DNA from: Phaeoceros laevis
Lineage: Eukaryota > Anthocerotophyta > Anthocerotopsida > Notothyladales
Assembly (NCBI GenBank): GCA_049999765.1
Contig: JBNGIQ010008842.1
Location: 45,262 to 109,261 of the forward strand
Reading direction: 5' to 3'
Length of the DNA stretch: 64,000 nt
Shown: piece after piece, positions 40,118-51,804 of the stretch
Numbering within the stretch: position 1 is the stretch's first letter
Layout: each line of letters starts with the position of its first letter
Program-made: the position numbers and the translations under genes
Notes under the pieces: model-generated
Databases searched by the model: none
What the model was told of the DNA's origin: nothing
The model's input: only the letters and a program-made list of their open reading frames with translations

Positions 40118-43100
40118 TTAATGTACACAGTCTTGGGCAGACGCTGGGTTGTAGCTGGTGATGACAAGCCTTAGCAGCTTCTCAGCTGTCTGAAACTGCC
40201 AATACTGCTCCGATATATGTCCACCTTCAGCTTCTGATGTAAGCACCACGTTGACCTGCTCCTGTAGCCGTTGAAGCTCTTCCAGAGTAGCCTTCTGTAG
40301 TGTCAGGTTTAGCCCCTTCTCTGGACGTCTACAGCCCAGAATTCTTCTACAAATTACATCCACAAGACCGACCGCATGCGAGTACTCCTGTTTTGCAAAC
40401 AAGAATGCCGTGCACTCCACCAATTTTCCTACAAACTCCAAGGGAACTAAACTATTTCCTTTGCGTAAAAGCTTGACGACAGTTTCCACGAAGGCACCAC
40501 TTGGTGGAGAAACCGTTGCACCATTGTCCTCGTGGGAATCACTCGATCTGCCATCACTTTTGTCAGCAAGGCCCTTAGGTGAAGAAGGGTCACCGTCCCC
40601 AATGGACTGTACAGCATCAGCAGCGCGGTCGAGCAACTCGTTTTGCAAAGCCATCTGCAAGAAACCGGACTTGGCACAATGGCCCACCCATGGCCTTAAT
40701 GTTTCGTTGCCATAGAAACTAGCCAGCAGATTTTGATGCCTCGATACTGCCGGATCATTTTCTGCATCTTGACTTGAGTCCAGCGGCGAGCTGAGTAGGG
40801 TTGTCACAGCAATGAGGACGTCAGGTAGCCAAGGCCGGACACCTGTACCAATCGCTGATGCTCCTCCAACCAGAGAGTCACTGACAGCAAGTAAGTCGAG
40901 CAAGCTGTGTGCCAGGGCGGAGGTTACATGCCAGAGCTCCGACCCATGTCTGAGCATCAAATAGACCATTTTAGCACCATACGAGGCATTCACCTTAGCA
41001 TAAGTCAGGAAGTCCTTGTGTTTGGCGCCAGTCGATGCATCTCCAACTGAGGTTTCTAGAAGAATCACCAAACCATCACGAGTCCAGTCAATCGCCTTTT
41101 TGGCAAATATCGCACAGCTTTCCCTTACGGAGGTTTCAGTCACCAGTTTCAAACTCAGGGCCTCCAAAATGGACTGCAATGTGACAGCTATGATGCTTGC
41201 TCTTGCGGTTAGAACATCAATGACTGTTTCTTCAGCTGCTGCACATGGCCAGGTTGGTTCAGTAGCTGATTACATATATTCGCCTGTAAGCAAACTCCCC
41301 GACAAAACAGGAGAAGGGACAAACCTTGGAAGGATGCAGGTTGAGGAGACTCTCTCCGACGCTGTTTACTATTGCTGTTGCGTGCACACTTGGCTCTGGG
41401 TTGCACAGGTGGAGGAGAGCTCCGAGGCAGCCTAGCCTCTGGTAACGGAGCATCCTGTACGTTACTGGCCAACCTAAGCAGCTCCCCCAGGAGCTCCGCA
41501 ATTTTTTTCTGCACAAGTCATAAGAAACCGTGATATCGCAACTTTCAGCATCTTACTTGTACCAAAACTGTTTGATCTGTTGATGGCACTTGAGAGGGAC
41601 TTACCCCAAGAGGAGGAGCCGCAGATGATTTGCTCGAAGCTTTCTGTCCTCTTCGCCTCGTGGAGGCTTTGCACTCTGTCCGTTGTCCGGTGCCAAGACC
41701 TTCTTGAATAGCACAGTGCATAGACAGCTTAACATATGCAAGAACAAAGGGCGAAATCTCCATATTTCCCCAGACCTGTACACATTGTGTCCGATATACA
41801 GCTCTGCGAACCACCTCTCTGAGGTGACTCTGAAGTTCGATCACAACTTCGGATGACAGCAGAGCATTTCTTGTTCCTTCCTCTGCTAGCAGGTTCTGAA
41901 TCTGCCAAGCAGCCCCAGCTGCAGCTACTAAGCTATTTTCAGCTGACTCCTCCAATCTGCATGTTGGGGAATCCTTGCATTCTTTCCCTGACCTGGCCAA
42001 AACTTTCACCCATGCTGATTTTCTGCGCTTCTTCCCCTGCTGTGCTCCATTTCCACTTTCATGCAACGTGCCAAGTTGACCTTCAGCAGACGTCTCATCA
42101 CGAGGCAGAAGATCAATCACATGCTTGAGAGGTTTTATCAGGGCATTTATAAGATCATTAAAACCACCCCATGCAAGAACAAGTGAATGAACTGCTTTTA
42201 TCTCTTGAACTAAATCTGGGGAGCAGCTCGCCTTACTACTAAACACTATTTTTCCACAATAAGCAAAAAGCTCAGGCGCATCTTTTGGAGGCAGAAGAGA
42301 GGCTACTCGCAAGATTGAAGATCTTTCTTGTGGCGTCGAGACTCTGTTCATGAGAGAGGTCAGAACATCCATGCTCAGAATCTCTCCCAAACCCTCTCGG
42401 CCGTGTTTTTCTGCAGCTAATGCGCAGCAGACTTCTAGTAAACAGGCAATCACGCCTTCCATGTCATCACCTGTATCTGTGCCCATGTGAACATCAGTCC
42501 TGCTCAATGCTTTGACCAGATCTAAGAGCAGTTCCCGGGAAACTCCTTCCTCCAAGGCCCATCTACAGAAGTTAGACCCGGCTCCAGGGGAACGCCTGAT
42601 CCATTTGACGCAACAATGACAAGCTTCAATAGGTGAAAGCTTGCTGGGCAGGAAAGAAGAGATTAGAAGCCTTGTCAAACGCCTTGCTATCAGAGAGTTG
42701 TCAGATGCGAGGCATGACAGCAGGAAATCCATTTTCGCAACCTGCACAGGTTGACAAATCATAATTGAGTGAAGGTTTAGCTACACACGATGCATGACGC
42801 CGGCAATCTCCGCTTCATTTCCTTTCTGAGCATGTTTCAAAGAACATCATAACAACTCCATCAAAGGTGCCACCAGCGAGCAGGAATTTGAAGTAGCTTA
42901 CTTGCAAAAGTGTGACACATCCATTTACTGACCTTGGAGAAGTGCAGAGATGGGCTTTCTTTGATGGCCAAAAGCATGTCTGCAACAGCTATCCTCACAT
43001 TGAGGGCACTATCATTGAGCATAAGGCCTAGTCTCGGAAGAAAAGCTTGGAGAAGCCCGTGGCTCTGAGGATTCTCCAATAGATAAGTGAGGCTGGTAAT

Positions 43101-44441
43101 AACTGATAGCCTCACTGTGCTGGTTTCATCCTTGGACATATCATCAACCAAAGCGGTTAGAAATTTCACTATCTGTTGGGATGGAAGTGTTTCCCAGAAG
43201 TCGCGCAATATCCGGGAAACTCCCTCAATGGCGGTGCAGCGCAAGTCTGGGCAGGGATCAAAAAGTGTTTTCTCGAAGAGCAGAAACTGCTTTTCGGACA
43301 CAGCTTCCATCTCCTCTTTGGGCGCTTCAGGATCTTGAAGTGGAAAGACCTCTATTAGAAGCAGCAGAGCATTGCGCCGAACATCTGAGTTAGCAACCTG
43401 TAGGCATCAGATAGACATCAGCAACTGAACAGGACATCCCTGCTGATCTTGACTGCTGCTTATTAAAAAGTAGCCCCATACCTGCAATGACCGAAACAAT
43501 ACTGGTTCGTGCAGTCGGAAAAGCATGGCCTCCACTCCAACCTGCGTTTTCTGCTCAAAGAAAGCGTTCAACACTGTCCGCACAGACGTAGCCAGCTCCT
43601 TGGTTGAGGCGTAGATTGCACCCTCGATGAGTCGTTGAATGCAGTTGTCTTCAATTTGCTGACGACATGCCTCCTCAGAGTCCTTCCATGCCCGATACAG
43701 AACCTTCCCGAATGTTGCAAGGATAGACTTGCTGCTGCTAGGTATCTCTGACCGAACAATAGTGAACAACTCCTTCCCCAACTGCGCATCCAATCCGAAC
43801 AACAAGGAAATAATGCGGCAGCCCTCGGCTGTACGCAAGTAAGTCCCGGTGAGGACGCAACGAATAAGCAGGTGTTTTAAGTCCTCTGTGCTCTTATCGG
43901 AGAAGTCAAACAGGCTGAGCGCATCTCGTAGAGCATAAACCCGACGAACATCTGATTTCCTGCGTGACTGGAAAGACTTTGCCAGGAGGAATGGGAGCGA
44001 CTGAGCAACTAGAGTTTCCTTCTCCCCATAATCATTCCGCCACCACGTCTCACACAGAGAGGCTACAATTTCTTGCAAATCTGGGTCCTCCTCCAGACTC
44101 ACCAGGCCATCATGCAGCAGCAAAACCGTCGGATAGAGTTCACCTGGCTCAAAAGCTTCGCTCGTAGTAGCTATTGCTGCTTGAATTACGAGTGCACAGG
44201 CTTTGAGAACTGCGAAATGACTAGCCCTAAGGTTCGAATCCTCCACCCAAGTCTCGAAGGACTTGAACAATCCAGAAACATGCTGGAACAGTCCGTCACA
44301 CAGCCCAGCAACCACATTCTTGCTGCATTTTGCCAGAACCTTCAACAGAAGTGCCTTGCATCCTCGAGCACCCCTTGCCGCCACCAGCTCCAAGAACCTA
44401 TCGGGTGACTCTTGAAGAGCCTCCCCAAGTGTTTGCTCCAT
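40118..44441 (-). CDS. CAPG2: condensin-II complex subunit G2 (CAP-G2/HEB2)
   Basis: Five exons on the minus strand: 44441-43482, 43397-42933, 42741-41605, 41508-41325 and 41238-40118, all in frame, 1288 aa. CAP-G2 is the HEAT-repeat kleisin-binding subunit of condensin II, acting in chromosome compaction and centromere organisation in the nucleus. The protein is almost wholly helical HEAT-type repeats. The block VANSDVRRNALLLLIEVFPLQDPEAPKEEMEAV and PCPDLRCTAIEGVSRILRDFWETLP (exon 2) is the conserved condensin-G2 core. Exon 3 holds a basic stretch KKRRKSAWVKVLARSGK and a C-terminal basic tail that may be nuclear-localising. An upstream in-frame GTG frame exists (to 44492), but it follows a TGA and ATG 44441 is the first ATG. 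The short exon 4 (Arg/Pro-rich linker) is the least conserved. Confidence 0.88.
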
Positions 44442-45245
44442 TGATTCCCTCACAAGACGCGACAAGCCGGTGCCGTCAACCGCCTGCTCCACAGCTCACC
44501 CGTGGAGCCACTGCCCTGAAAAAAAGAATCAAGGAAACATGGCTCGTGCATTCCATCTGAGAGCGGCAGCCTCGTAGCCAGCCACATCGCCATCCCCTTG
44601 CTGGAGAAGCACGCAAAGTCTGCATCACCATCGGAGCCCGCTAGCGAGGGAAAGTATGGAAAGAATTCAAAAATGACTCAAGGCGGCAACGGTGAACGGT
44701 CAACAAAGGAAAACGGGTTGACCGGCTGTCAGAGGTCACTGGTGTCTGGGTTGCTGTCGTGGTGCCGGTCACGGCACTACCACGGGAGCCAGCGGACCCG
44801 CACTGCTTCCCTGCTTCCGAGCTCAAACGCACCCTAACCCCACATAATCATTACATGACAGTTCGATCGCGCTGGACGCATTGGAGGCCAGATCCGACAC
44901 CTTCCACGGGATATGATTGTCCGTTCCCGACACTGAAGTCCTAGCTGGTCGAATTGGGCTAGATCTGGAAACAGCTGAGCTCGGGGTATGTCACTTGAGC
45001 CAGCAAACGAAAGGCAACGTTTTTGGGGACACTGATGAAGTGTTATTGGCACGAGGGGTACCGAGGTGCTATTGTTGCCGTGTTCCGTGCGCGCTTTCAG
45101 GCCGCGCGGCGAGTGATAGCAGCTCATATATAGGTTGGTAGTTGACGTTCTGGTCGCAGCTAGTAGGTAGGCAGGCTGCCGACAAAGGGGCAATCAAATT
45201 TTGCCTTCGCCAAACTCTGGGCAGGGGAGCATCAGGTGCGCAGCT
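44442..45245. promoter_or_regulatory. shared upstream region of CAP-G2 and SEC31 genes
   Basis: 804 bp between two divergent start codons. A candidate TATA box (catatata, 45125-45132) lies about 114 bp before the SEC31 ATG. A T-rich tract with an AG on the minus strand at 44529-44519 could be the acceptor of a CAP-G2 leader intron. No gene was seen. Confidence 0.4.
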
Positions 45246-48200
45246 ATGGCGTTGAAGTCTATCGAGAGATCTGCCACAGTGGCCTTTGCGCCGATGGGCC
45301 AGTTCCTGGCGGTTGGGACCATGGCTGGGGCGATTGATCAGTCGTTTGACACCTCCGCGTACTTGGAGATCTTGGAATTGGACTTCGCTAGCTCAAAGCC
45401 AGATATCGAAGTTTTAGGATCTTGTGCCACCACCGAAAGGTTCAATCGTTTGTCTTGGAGCAGCAGCGGGCTAGGGAGTGAGGAATATCCTTATGGCGTA
45501 ATTGCTGGGGGTCTTATGGACGGCTCCATAAATCTGTTCAATCCGGCTCTTCTGATAAGGTGGAGTTCTAACTTGTCTAATGAGATTTTATGTAGCTGAG
45601 TCACTCCACGGCGTTCAGCGGTCGAATGGATGGGACATGATTTTACCCCTTGGTTTCCAATCTGCGGTCATGCGAGAACTACTTCAGGTTGTGGGCTGGG
45701 ATCCATTTACCCAGTGCTGCTCACTAAGCCTGTTACTCTCTGCATGGCAGTAAGGAAGCTGCTCTCGCTGGTCAAGCTCTGATTGCAAAGCCTCAAAAGC
45801 ATACTGGCGCTGTAAGTTTTCCTTATCTTTTTCTTCTTCGGTTTAATTCGCTCTATTTTAAGTCCACTATAACCGGCTTCGGTGTGCTAGGTTCGTGGTT
45901 TGGAGTTCAATACTCTCTCCCCATACCTGCTTGCCTCAGGTGGGGATGATGGGCACTTGTACATCTGGAACCTCGCCTCGCCATCTTCACCCAGTCCTTT
46001 TCCACCCCTTGAGGTAAGCCACAATGCAAAACACCTTGTTATCATCGGGTTGTCCAACCTGATCTGTCACGATGTCCAGCTGAGCTCATGTCTATGTTTT
46101 AGAGCGGGACTGGAGCTACTGCTGAGATATCCTATCTTTCATGGAACCGAAAGGTGGAGCATATTCTTGCTACCACTTCCACAAGTGGAACTTCTGGTTA
46201 GTTGTGTATGTGCTTTTGATATGCTGCTCGGTTTGTACTTCGACCCAGCTTTACACCTAAGTCTCTCCTATCCTGGCGTGTGTCAGTTGTCTGGGACTTG
46301 AGGAGGCAAAGACCTGTCATCAGGTGATATGACCTTGGTGAAGTACTGGTCCTTTTCATGTTTGTGTACTTTTCTGGGCCATTGACGAAGGTTCTTGGCC
46401 TTGTACAGTTTCTCCGATCCCCACACTCGAAAGCGCTTTTCATCCCTACAGTGGAATCCTGACATAAACACTCAACTTATAGTGGCTTCAGATGATAATA
46501 GGTCACCTGCTTTACAGGTACATCTGTTTTTGCTATGACGTGATCTTTGGTGAACAATGTTTTTTTCTTTGTGTGCTCTGTCGTGCCAACTCGGGTGCTT
46601 CATTTCCTTGCAATGTGCTAAATGCTCTGATGTATTTCAGGTCTGGGATCTCCGCAATTCAGTGGCGCCACTAAAAGAGTTTGTTGGTCACTCTGGGGGT
46701 ATGTTCCTGTCATGGACTGTGACTTGGCGGCACTGCTTTCAACCACAAAAAAGTAGCGCGGTTCACTCCCTATGTTGGTTTTGCATAATGTGTAGGAGTG
46801 TTGGGGATGGCTTGGTGTCCCAGCGACAGCTCATTACTGTTGACATGTGCCAAAGACTACAGAACTCTCTGCTGGGACACACAATCAGGGGAGGTTTGTT
46901 AGCTGCTGCTCTGCTCTTCATGGTTTTAAAATTGCCTAGCTATGATTTCTGCATTTGGCTGAGAACGTCACACTGTCACCCGGCAGAGCACTTAGGGGTG
47001 AATACTCTGGCATGCAGGTTCGTTCGGAGCTTCCTCAAACTGGTCAGTGGACGTTTGATGTTCAGTGGTCATCTCGAATGCCCGGTGTTCTGTCAACTTC
47101 ATCATTTGATGGAAAAGTCCGGATCTGGAACATCGAGGTACAAAACATGCCCTCAAGTTATTTGACTTGCTGTTCTCACGAGAACTTGGACTTCACCTTG
47201 ATCAACGTTCTGTGGTGTAGTTCAGGCCAATTCGTCCCATCGAACTGATGGTGATTATGGAGTTCCATTTGCGGGTGTGGACCCTGCAGGTTATATCTTG
47301 CTATCCGAGTAGTGAACGCTCCATCTGAGGCATTACTATCTGTCTAACTGAGAAATGTGATGTGTTACTCCAAACCTAATAGTTGTAGAATTTTTTGAAC
47401 TGCAGTCAGAAAGGCACCGAAGTGGTTGAAGAGGCCAGTGGGAGTCAGCTTTGGCTTTGGTGGGAAGCTCGCTACTTTTGGACTCAAGAAGGCTGGAGTT
47501 CCTCCAAGCTCTGAGGTGCTTTTGGTCATAGAAAGTTCTTAACCCGACAGTGTTTTTATGGGAGGAAATTGGACTTACATGCTCTGTGATGCAGATTCGG
47601 TTACATACTTTGATAACTGAGGAAGGACTTGTAAAAAGATCGACAGAGTTCGAAGCAGCAATAGCAGGAGGAGAGAGATCTGCTATGCGTGCTTTTTGTG
47701 AGAATAAATCACTTACTTCAGGGTGAGACTGGCATATTATATTACCTGATGCTTAAGCCTCATAGAATTCTGGGAGCTGAGCCAGAACCTTATTGAGTTT
47801 GCAGTTCTGAGGACGAAAAGGAGACATGGAGTTTCTTGAAGGTGATGTTTGAGGACGACGCTCGAAAGAAGCTACTTTCGCACCTTGACTTTGAGGTGCC
47901 TGAAAATGGGGATGCTAAAGAGCCTGTTACTTCGCCAGAGGATGCTGTCAGTGAAGGACTTGGCCAGAAACTGAACATAGAAGATGTTTCCACGCCTACA
48001 AATGTTGAGGCTGTTTCGAATTCTTCTCTAGGTCCTTCACTGAGTTTGAACGGCTCATTTCAAGTGGACGACACAGAGGACTTTTTTGACCAAATTCACA
48101 TTCAAAAGGAGACTCTATCCGAGCAGGCAAGTAGAGTTGAGTCTTTGGACAGTGTGTCCGAGCACACCGGTGAAGAGCACTATGGAGCTGATGACCAGGG

Positions 48201-50875
48201 AAGCGCAATAGATGCTGAAACTGAAGAAGCCATCCAAAAGGCTCTCGTAACTGGAGATTTTCAAAAGGCTGTTGATCACTGTTTAAGAGCCAACAGAACA
48301 GCGGATGCTCTAATACTTGCTTTTGTTAGTGGCACAACGTTGTGGGAGAAGACTCGAAATGACTACATCAAGAGAAGTCACCGACCTTACTTGAAGGTAT
48401 CTTATGATGCATGTGATTTCCGTGCTACAACTTTCCTTTGCCCACTCGAGTAGTATGTGAAGCCAAATTTCTGACAACTGTTTTCCTAAACAGGTTTTGT
48501 CTGGAGTGATCAACAACGATCTGAATAGCTTGGTTCAGACCAGACCATTGAAAGCTTGGAAGGAGACCCTTGCTTTGCTCTGCACTGTATGTTTCCTTCA
48601 TTTAATTGGATGCATGTGTACGTCTGTGTAAACTGAGTTCCTGCAAATGCTATGTACTACCGGAAAGAGAAAGCAAACATTGCTTATTGGTGGGTTTCCT
48701 TCTATGCAGTATGCTCGCAGTGAAGAGTGGACAGACTTGGCAGATTCCCTAGCTGTAAAACTAGATGCAGCCCATGAGACTCAAGCTGCTACGTTATGCT
48801 ACATCTGCGCTGGGAACATTGCAAGGGCTGTTGAAATATGGTCACGCGACCTGGAGCTCAACCATGTGGGCAAAAGCTTCGTTGACAGTCTTCAAGTACA
48901 CATCTACCTCAGCATCTTGTTCTTTGCGATGTTTATAAGCGTCCTTTGATGCTTTACCTTGCTCCTAGAGGCTGTCCATAAAAACTTCGGAAGATTGCCT
49001 AAGAATATCTTTATTTGCAGAACTTAATGGAGAAGACTGTGGTTTTGAGTCTAGCTACAGGACAGAGGAGAGTCAGTGCTTCTTTGGCCAAGCTTGTTGG
49101 TACATATGCAGAACTCTTGGCAAGCCAGGGATTGGTGGATACAGCCATGGAGTATCTCTCCATGGTATCTGATGACCAGTCACCCCAGGACCTGGCTATT
49201 CTGCGAGATAGGCTATCCACCTGGAAGCCGAGTAGCTCTGCAGGTCTGCTTCTGTCAAATGCGGCATTTTAATTGCTTGTCTCGAATCGGTGACAGGTGA
49301 CATCTTTCTGAGCTGGGAAGGTTCCCAAACGGTTCATGTGATGACATGATTAAGACACTAACTAGCTGCTTCTCAATGTCCTTGTCATCAGCTGAGGAAG
49401 TACTTCAGCCTCAGCCTGCACCAGTCCCAATTGCACCAGTTGAGGAGGTCATTCCACAAGAATCTGCAACAGCTCATTACTACCAGGTAATTCTCAAATA
49501 CAGCAGTTTGAGTACCTTGTGTTTTTAATACAGGGATATTTTGCCATGTTTGAGCGTCTGGAACGGATGTAGCGCCAAATTGTCAAATACTAATGGACAG
49601 CTGTTGGTTCCAGGATGACTCTCGGCATGCAGCTGGTGGAGCTCCTTATAATGTTTATCCTAATCAAACATATTCGCAGCAACCCAGTTACACAGTACCA
49701 GATTATGCCCAGAAAAGCTATCCAGCAACGCAAGCGCCTTCTGCTGTAGGTTTTTTTCTTTTTGTGCTTCAATCTCAAGTTATAGATGTCGTATTTAACC
49801 CAATCGCATGTTCACTGCAGAACAACCAGCAACCAAATTTTTTCATTCCAGAAGCTCCGAGAAACACTTCTGGTCCAACCTATGGAGTATGTGTTCGTCT
49901 CTTATGCAGCCGAATGTCTAGATGTCCGAAAATGTGCACTATGATCTGCAGCAGTTGGTCTAACATGTCTTTCTCTTGCAGACATCAATACCAAACCTTT
50001 CTGGCAGTCATCAGACAAGTACTAGAAGGCCTGGGTCGTACCCAACCACTGCTCCGGGCCAGGGATTTGAACCAAAACAAGGCCCTACAATTCAAGCCCC
50101 ATTAAGTGCGCCTGCCTGGAAGAACTTAACTGCGGCTGGGCCCCCTCCAACTCCTAGTCAGCCTGTGTCCTACCAGCCTAAGCCACAAAATGTCGGATAC
50201 CCTACAACTTCAGTGATATCGGCCAGAGCCCAGCCGATTCAACCGGACAGTCCACCTGCAAGTAATTTTGTTCAAACCATGGCACCACCACCTACTGTCC
50301 AAAGTGTGGATACGTCAAACGCAGCAGGTACGTTAACCGCTCAACTTGGAAATCTGGATGTACTTTCTCTGTCCACTTCTACGCTCGATGATGCGTGTTC
50401 GGTGCTGATATGTTGGCTGTCATTATTGCAGCTGAGCTTAAACCTGTAGTAGCAACTTTGACAAAGCTTTTCAATGAGACATCGGAAGCACTTGGTGGAA
50501 GCAAAGCAAATGCTAAGTCGAAGCGAGAGATTGATGACAATTCCAAAAAGCTTGGGGCCCTTTTTCTGAAGTTGAATTCAGGGGACCTATCTCCCAATGC
50601 GTCAGCGAAGTTAATACAGTTGTGTCAATATCTCCATGCAGGGGACTTCGCTGCAGCCTTGCATGTGCAGGTAAGAGAAAGTATAGGAATTTCTTTACAC
50701 TGATATGCTTGCAGGTTGCTTGATCCATTTTTTCATACATGCCGTTGACATCTGGTTCTTATTCCACGTCCTATTTGTGGTGTAGGTACAACTCACAACA
50801 AGCGATTGGGATGAGTGCAGCTTGTGGCTGGCTGCACTTAAGCGAATGATCAAGACCCGTCAGACATTTAGATAA
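45246..50875 (+). CDS. SEC31: COPII coat outer-layer protein SEC31
   Basis: Twenty-two exons: 45246-45559, 45751-45811, 45891-46013, 46103-46196, 46287-46323, 46409-46517, 46641-46698, 46796-46893, 47018-47137, 47226-47289, 47406-47515, 47595-47722, 47805-48396, 48494-48586, 48710-48895, 49021-49243, 49392-49486, 49614-49745, 49821-49886, 49982-50327, 50432-50670, 50786-50875. All are in frame, 1125 aa. With SEC13 it forms the cage of ER-derived COPII vesicles. Residues 1-340 are a WD40 propeller ([58 protein letters not shown]). The [24 protein letters not shown] block and a helical ACE1-type region follow. Then comes a Pro/Gln/Tyr-rich linker (about 800-1010) that in yeast and animals stimulates the SAR1/SEC23 GTPase, and a C-terminal helical domain ([20 protein letters not shown]). 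ATG 45246 is in good context. Confidence 0.94.
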
Positions 50876-51452
50876 TGTCATTCTGACACCTTTTGACCGC
50901 ATACCATGGAATGCGCTGAGCAGTTATGTCGGTGGATTTACATCTGCCTGGTGGACGCCTGAAGCCCTGGTGCCGATAATTTGTTTCATTATGGAGATCT
51001 GGAATGAGAGTCGGAAGTCTGCTCCACCAGGGCTACTATCGGGCAAACTAGCTTTAGCAGAGTGGATCCCGACAATATTTGGGATCTCAGCTTGCTGCAT
51101 CGATTCTGCCTGCGGTGTGCTTGTCAACCGGCCTACCGGATAGTGAGCTTGGAGCTCAAGGTGCCGCCCTGTTAGCCCACTATTTGCTTCGAGAATAGTT
51201 GTCTGGATCTTGGTTTTACCTGCATCGGGACTACACGCAGGTGAGAAGCTTCATGCGATTTTTACGTGCATGCTAGCATCATTTATATGAAGGGCCGTGG
51301 GCTGGTTATTGCTGCACATCTTACCGGCCAGTGGATAGAGCAGCTTGTGGAATGTTCTCACTGGTTAATAAATTCTTCCGTGCTCGGTGCCTTCCTAATG
51401 TTTTAGTGCTCTTCGCTGGAAGGTGGGAACATTAAATTATGGCTTTCACAGT

Positions 51453-51650
51453 AGGAAACAAATCATGGGTAGGTGTGGTCTCACCTCATCTGTGTTTCAA
51501 ATTAGGAAACAAATGAGGGGTAGGTGTGGTCTCATCTCATCTGTGTTTCAAATTAGGAAACAAATGAGGGGTGGGTGTGGTCTCACCTCATCTGTGTTTC
51601 AAATTAGGAAACAAATCAGGGGTAGGTGTGGTCTCACCTCATCTGTGTTT
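51453..51650. repeat. 51-bp minisatellite, about 3.9 copies
   Basis: Units at 51453-51503, 51504-51554, 51555-51605 and a partial one from 51606. Each begins aggaaacaaatc/gag and contains gtaggtgtggtctcacctc, with only a few differences between copies. It lies between the convergent SEC31 and DUF1336 genes. Because 51 is divisible by three it produces a repetitive open frame (51423-51737) that I do not regard as a gene. Confidence 0.92.
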
Positions 51651-51804
51651 AGTTTTCATCCTCTATCGTCTCCTGTGTCAAAGCATGCGAGTTCTAGACT
51701 CACACGTTGCCGTCACCCAAGTTGCGATACACGGTAAAAAAACGTCGTATCTCGTTTCCAGCCTATATTCGAAAACAGCCAGAACTCCGTGAAACGCGGG
51801 TAGC

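Noticed and set aside
44226-44246. ggttcgaatcctcc, like a tRNA T-arm
   Set aside because: It lies inside a CAP-G2 exon and no matching acceptor or anticodon stem can be drawn.
51423-51737. Repetitive 104-codon frame
   Set aside because: It is a by-product of the 51-bp minisatellite, whose unit length is a multiple of three.
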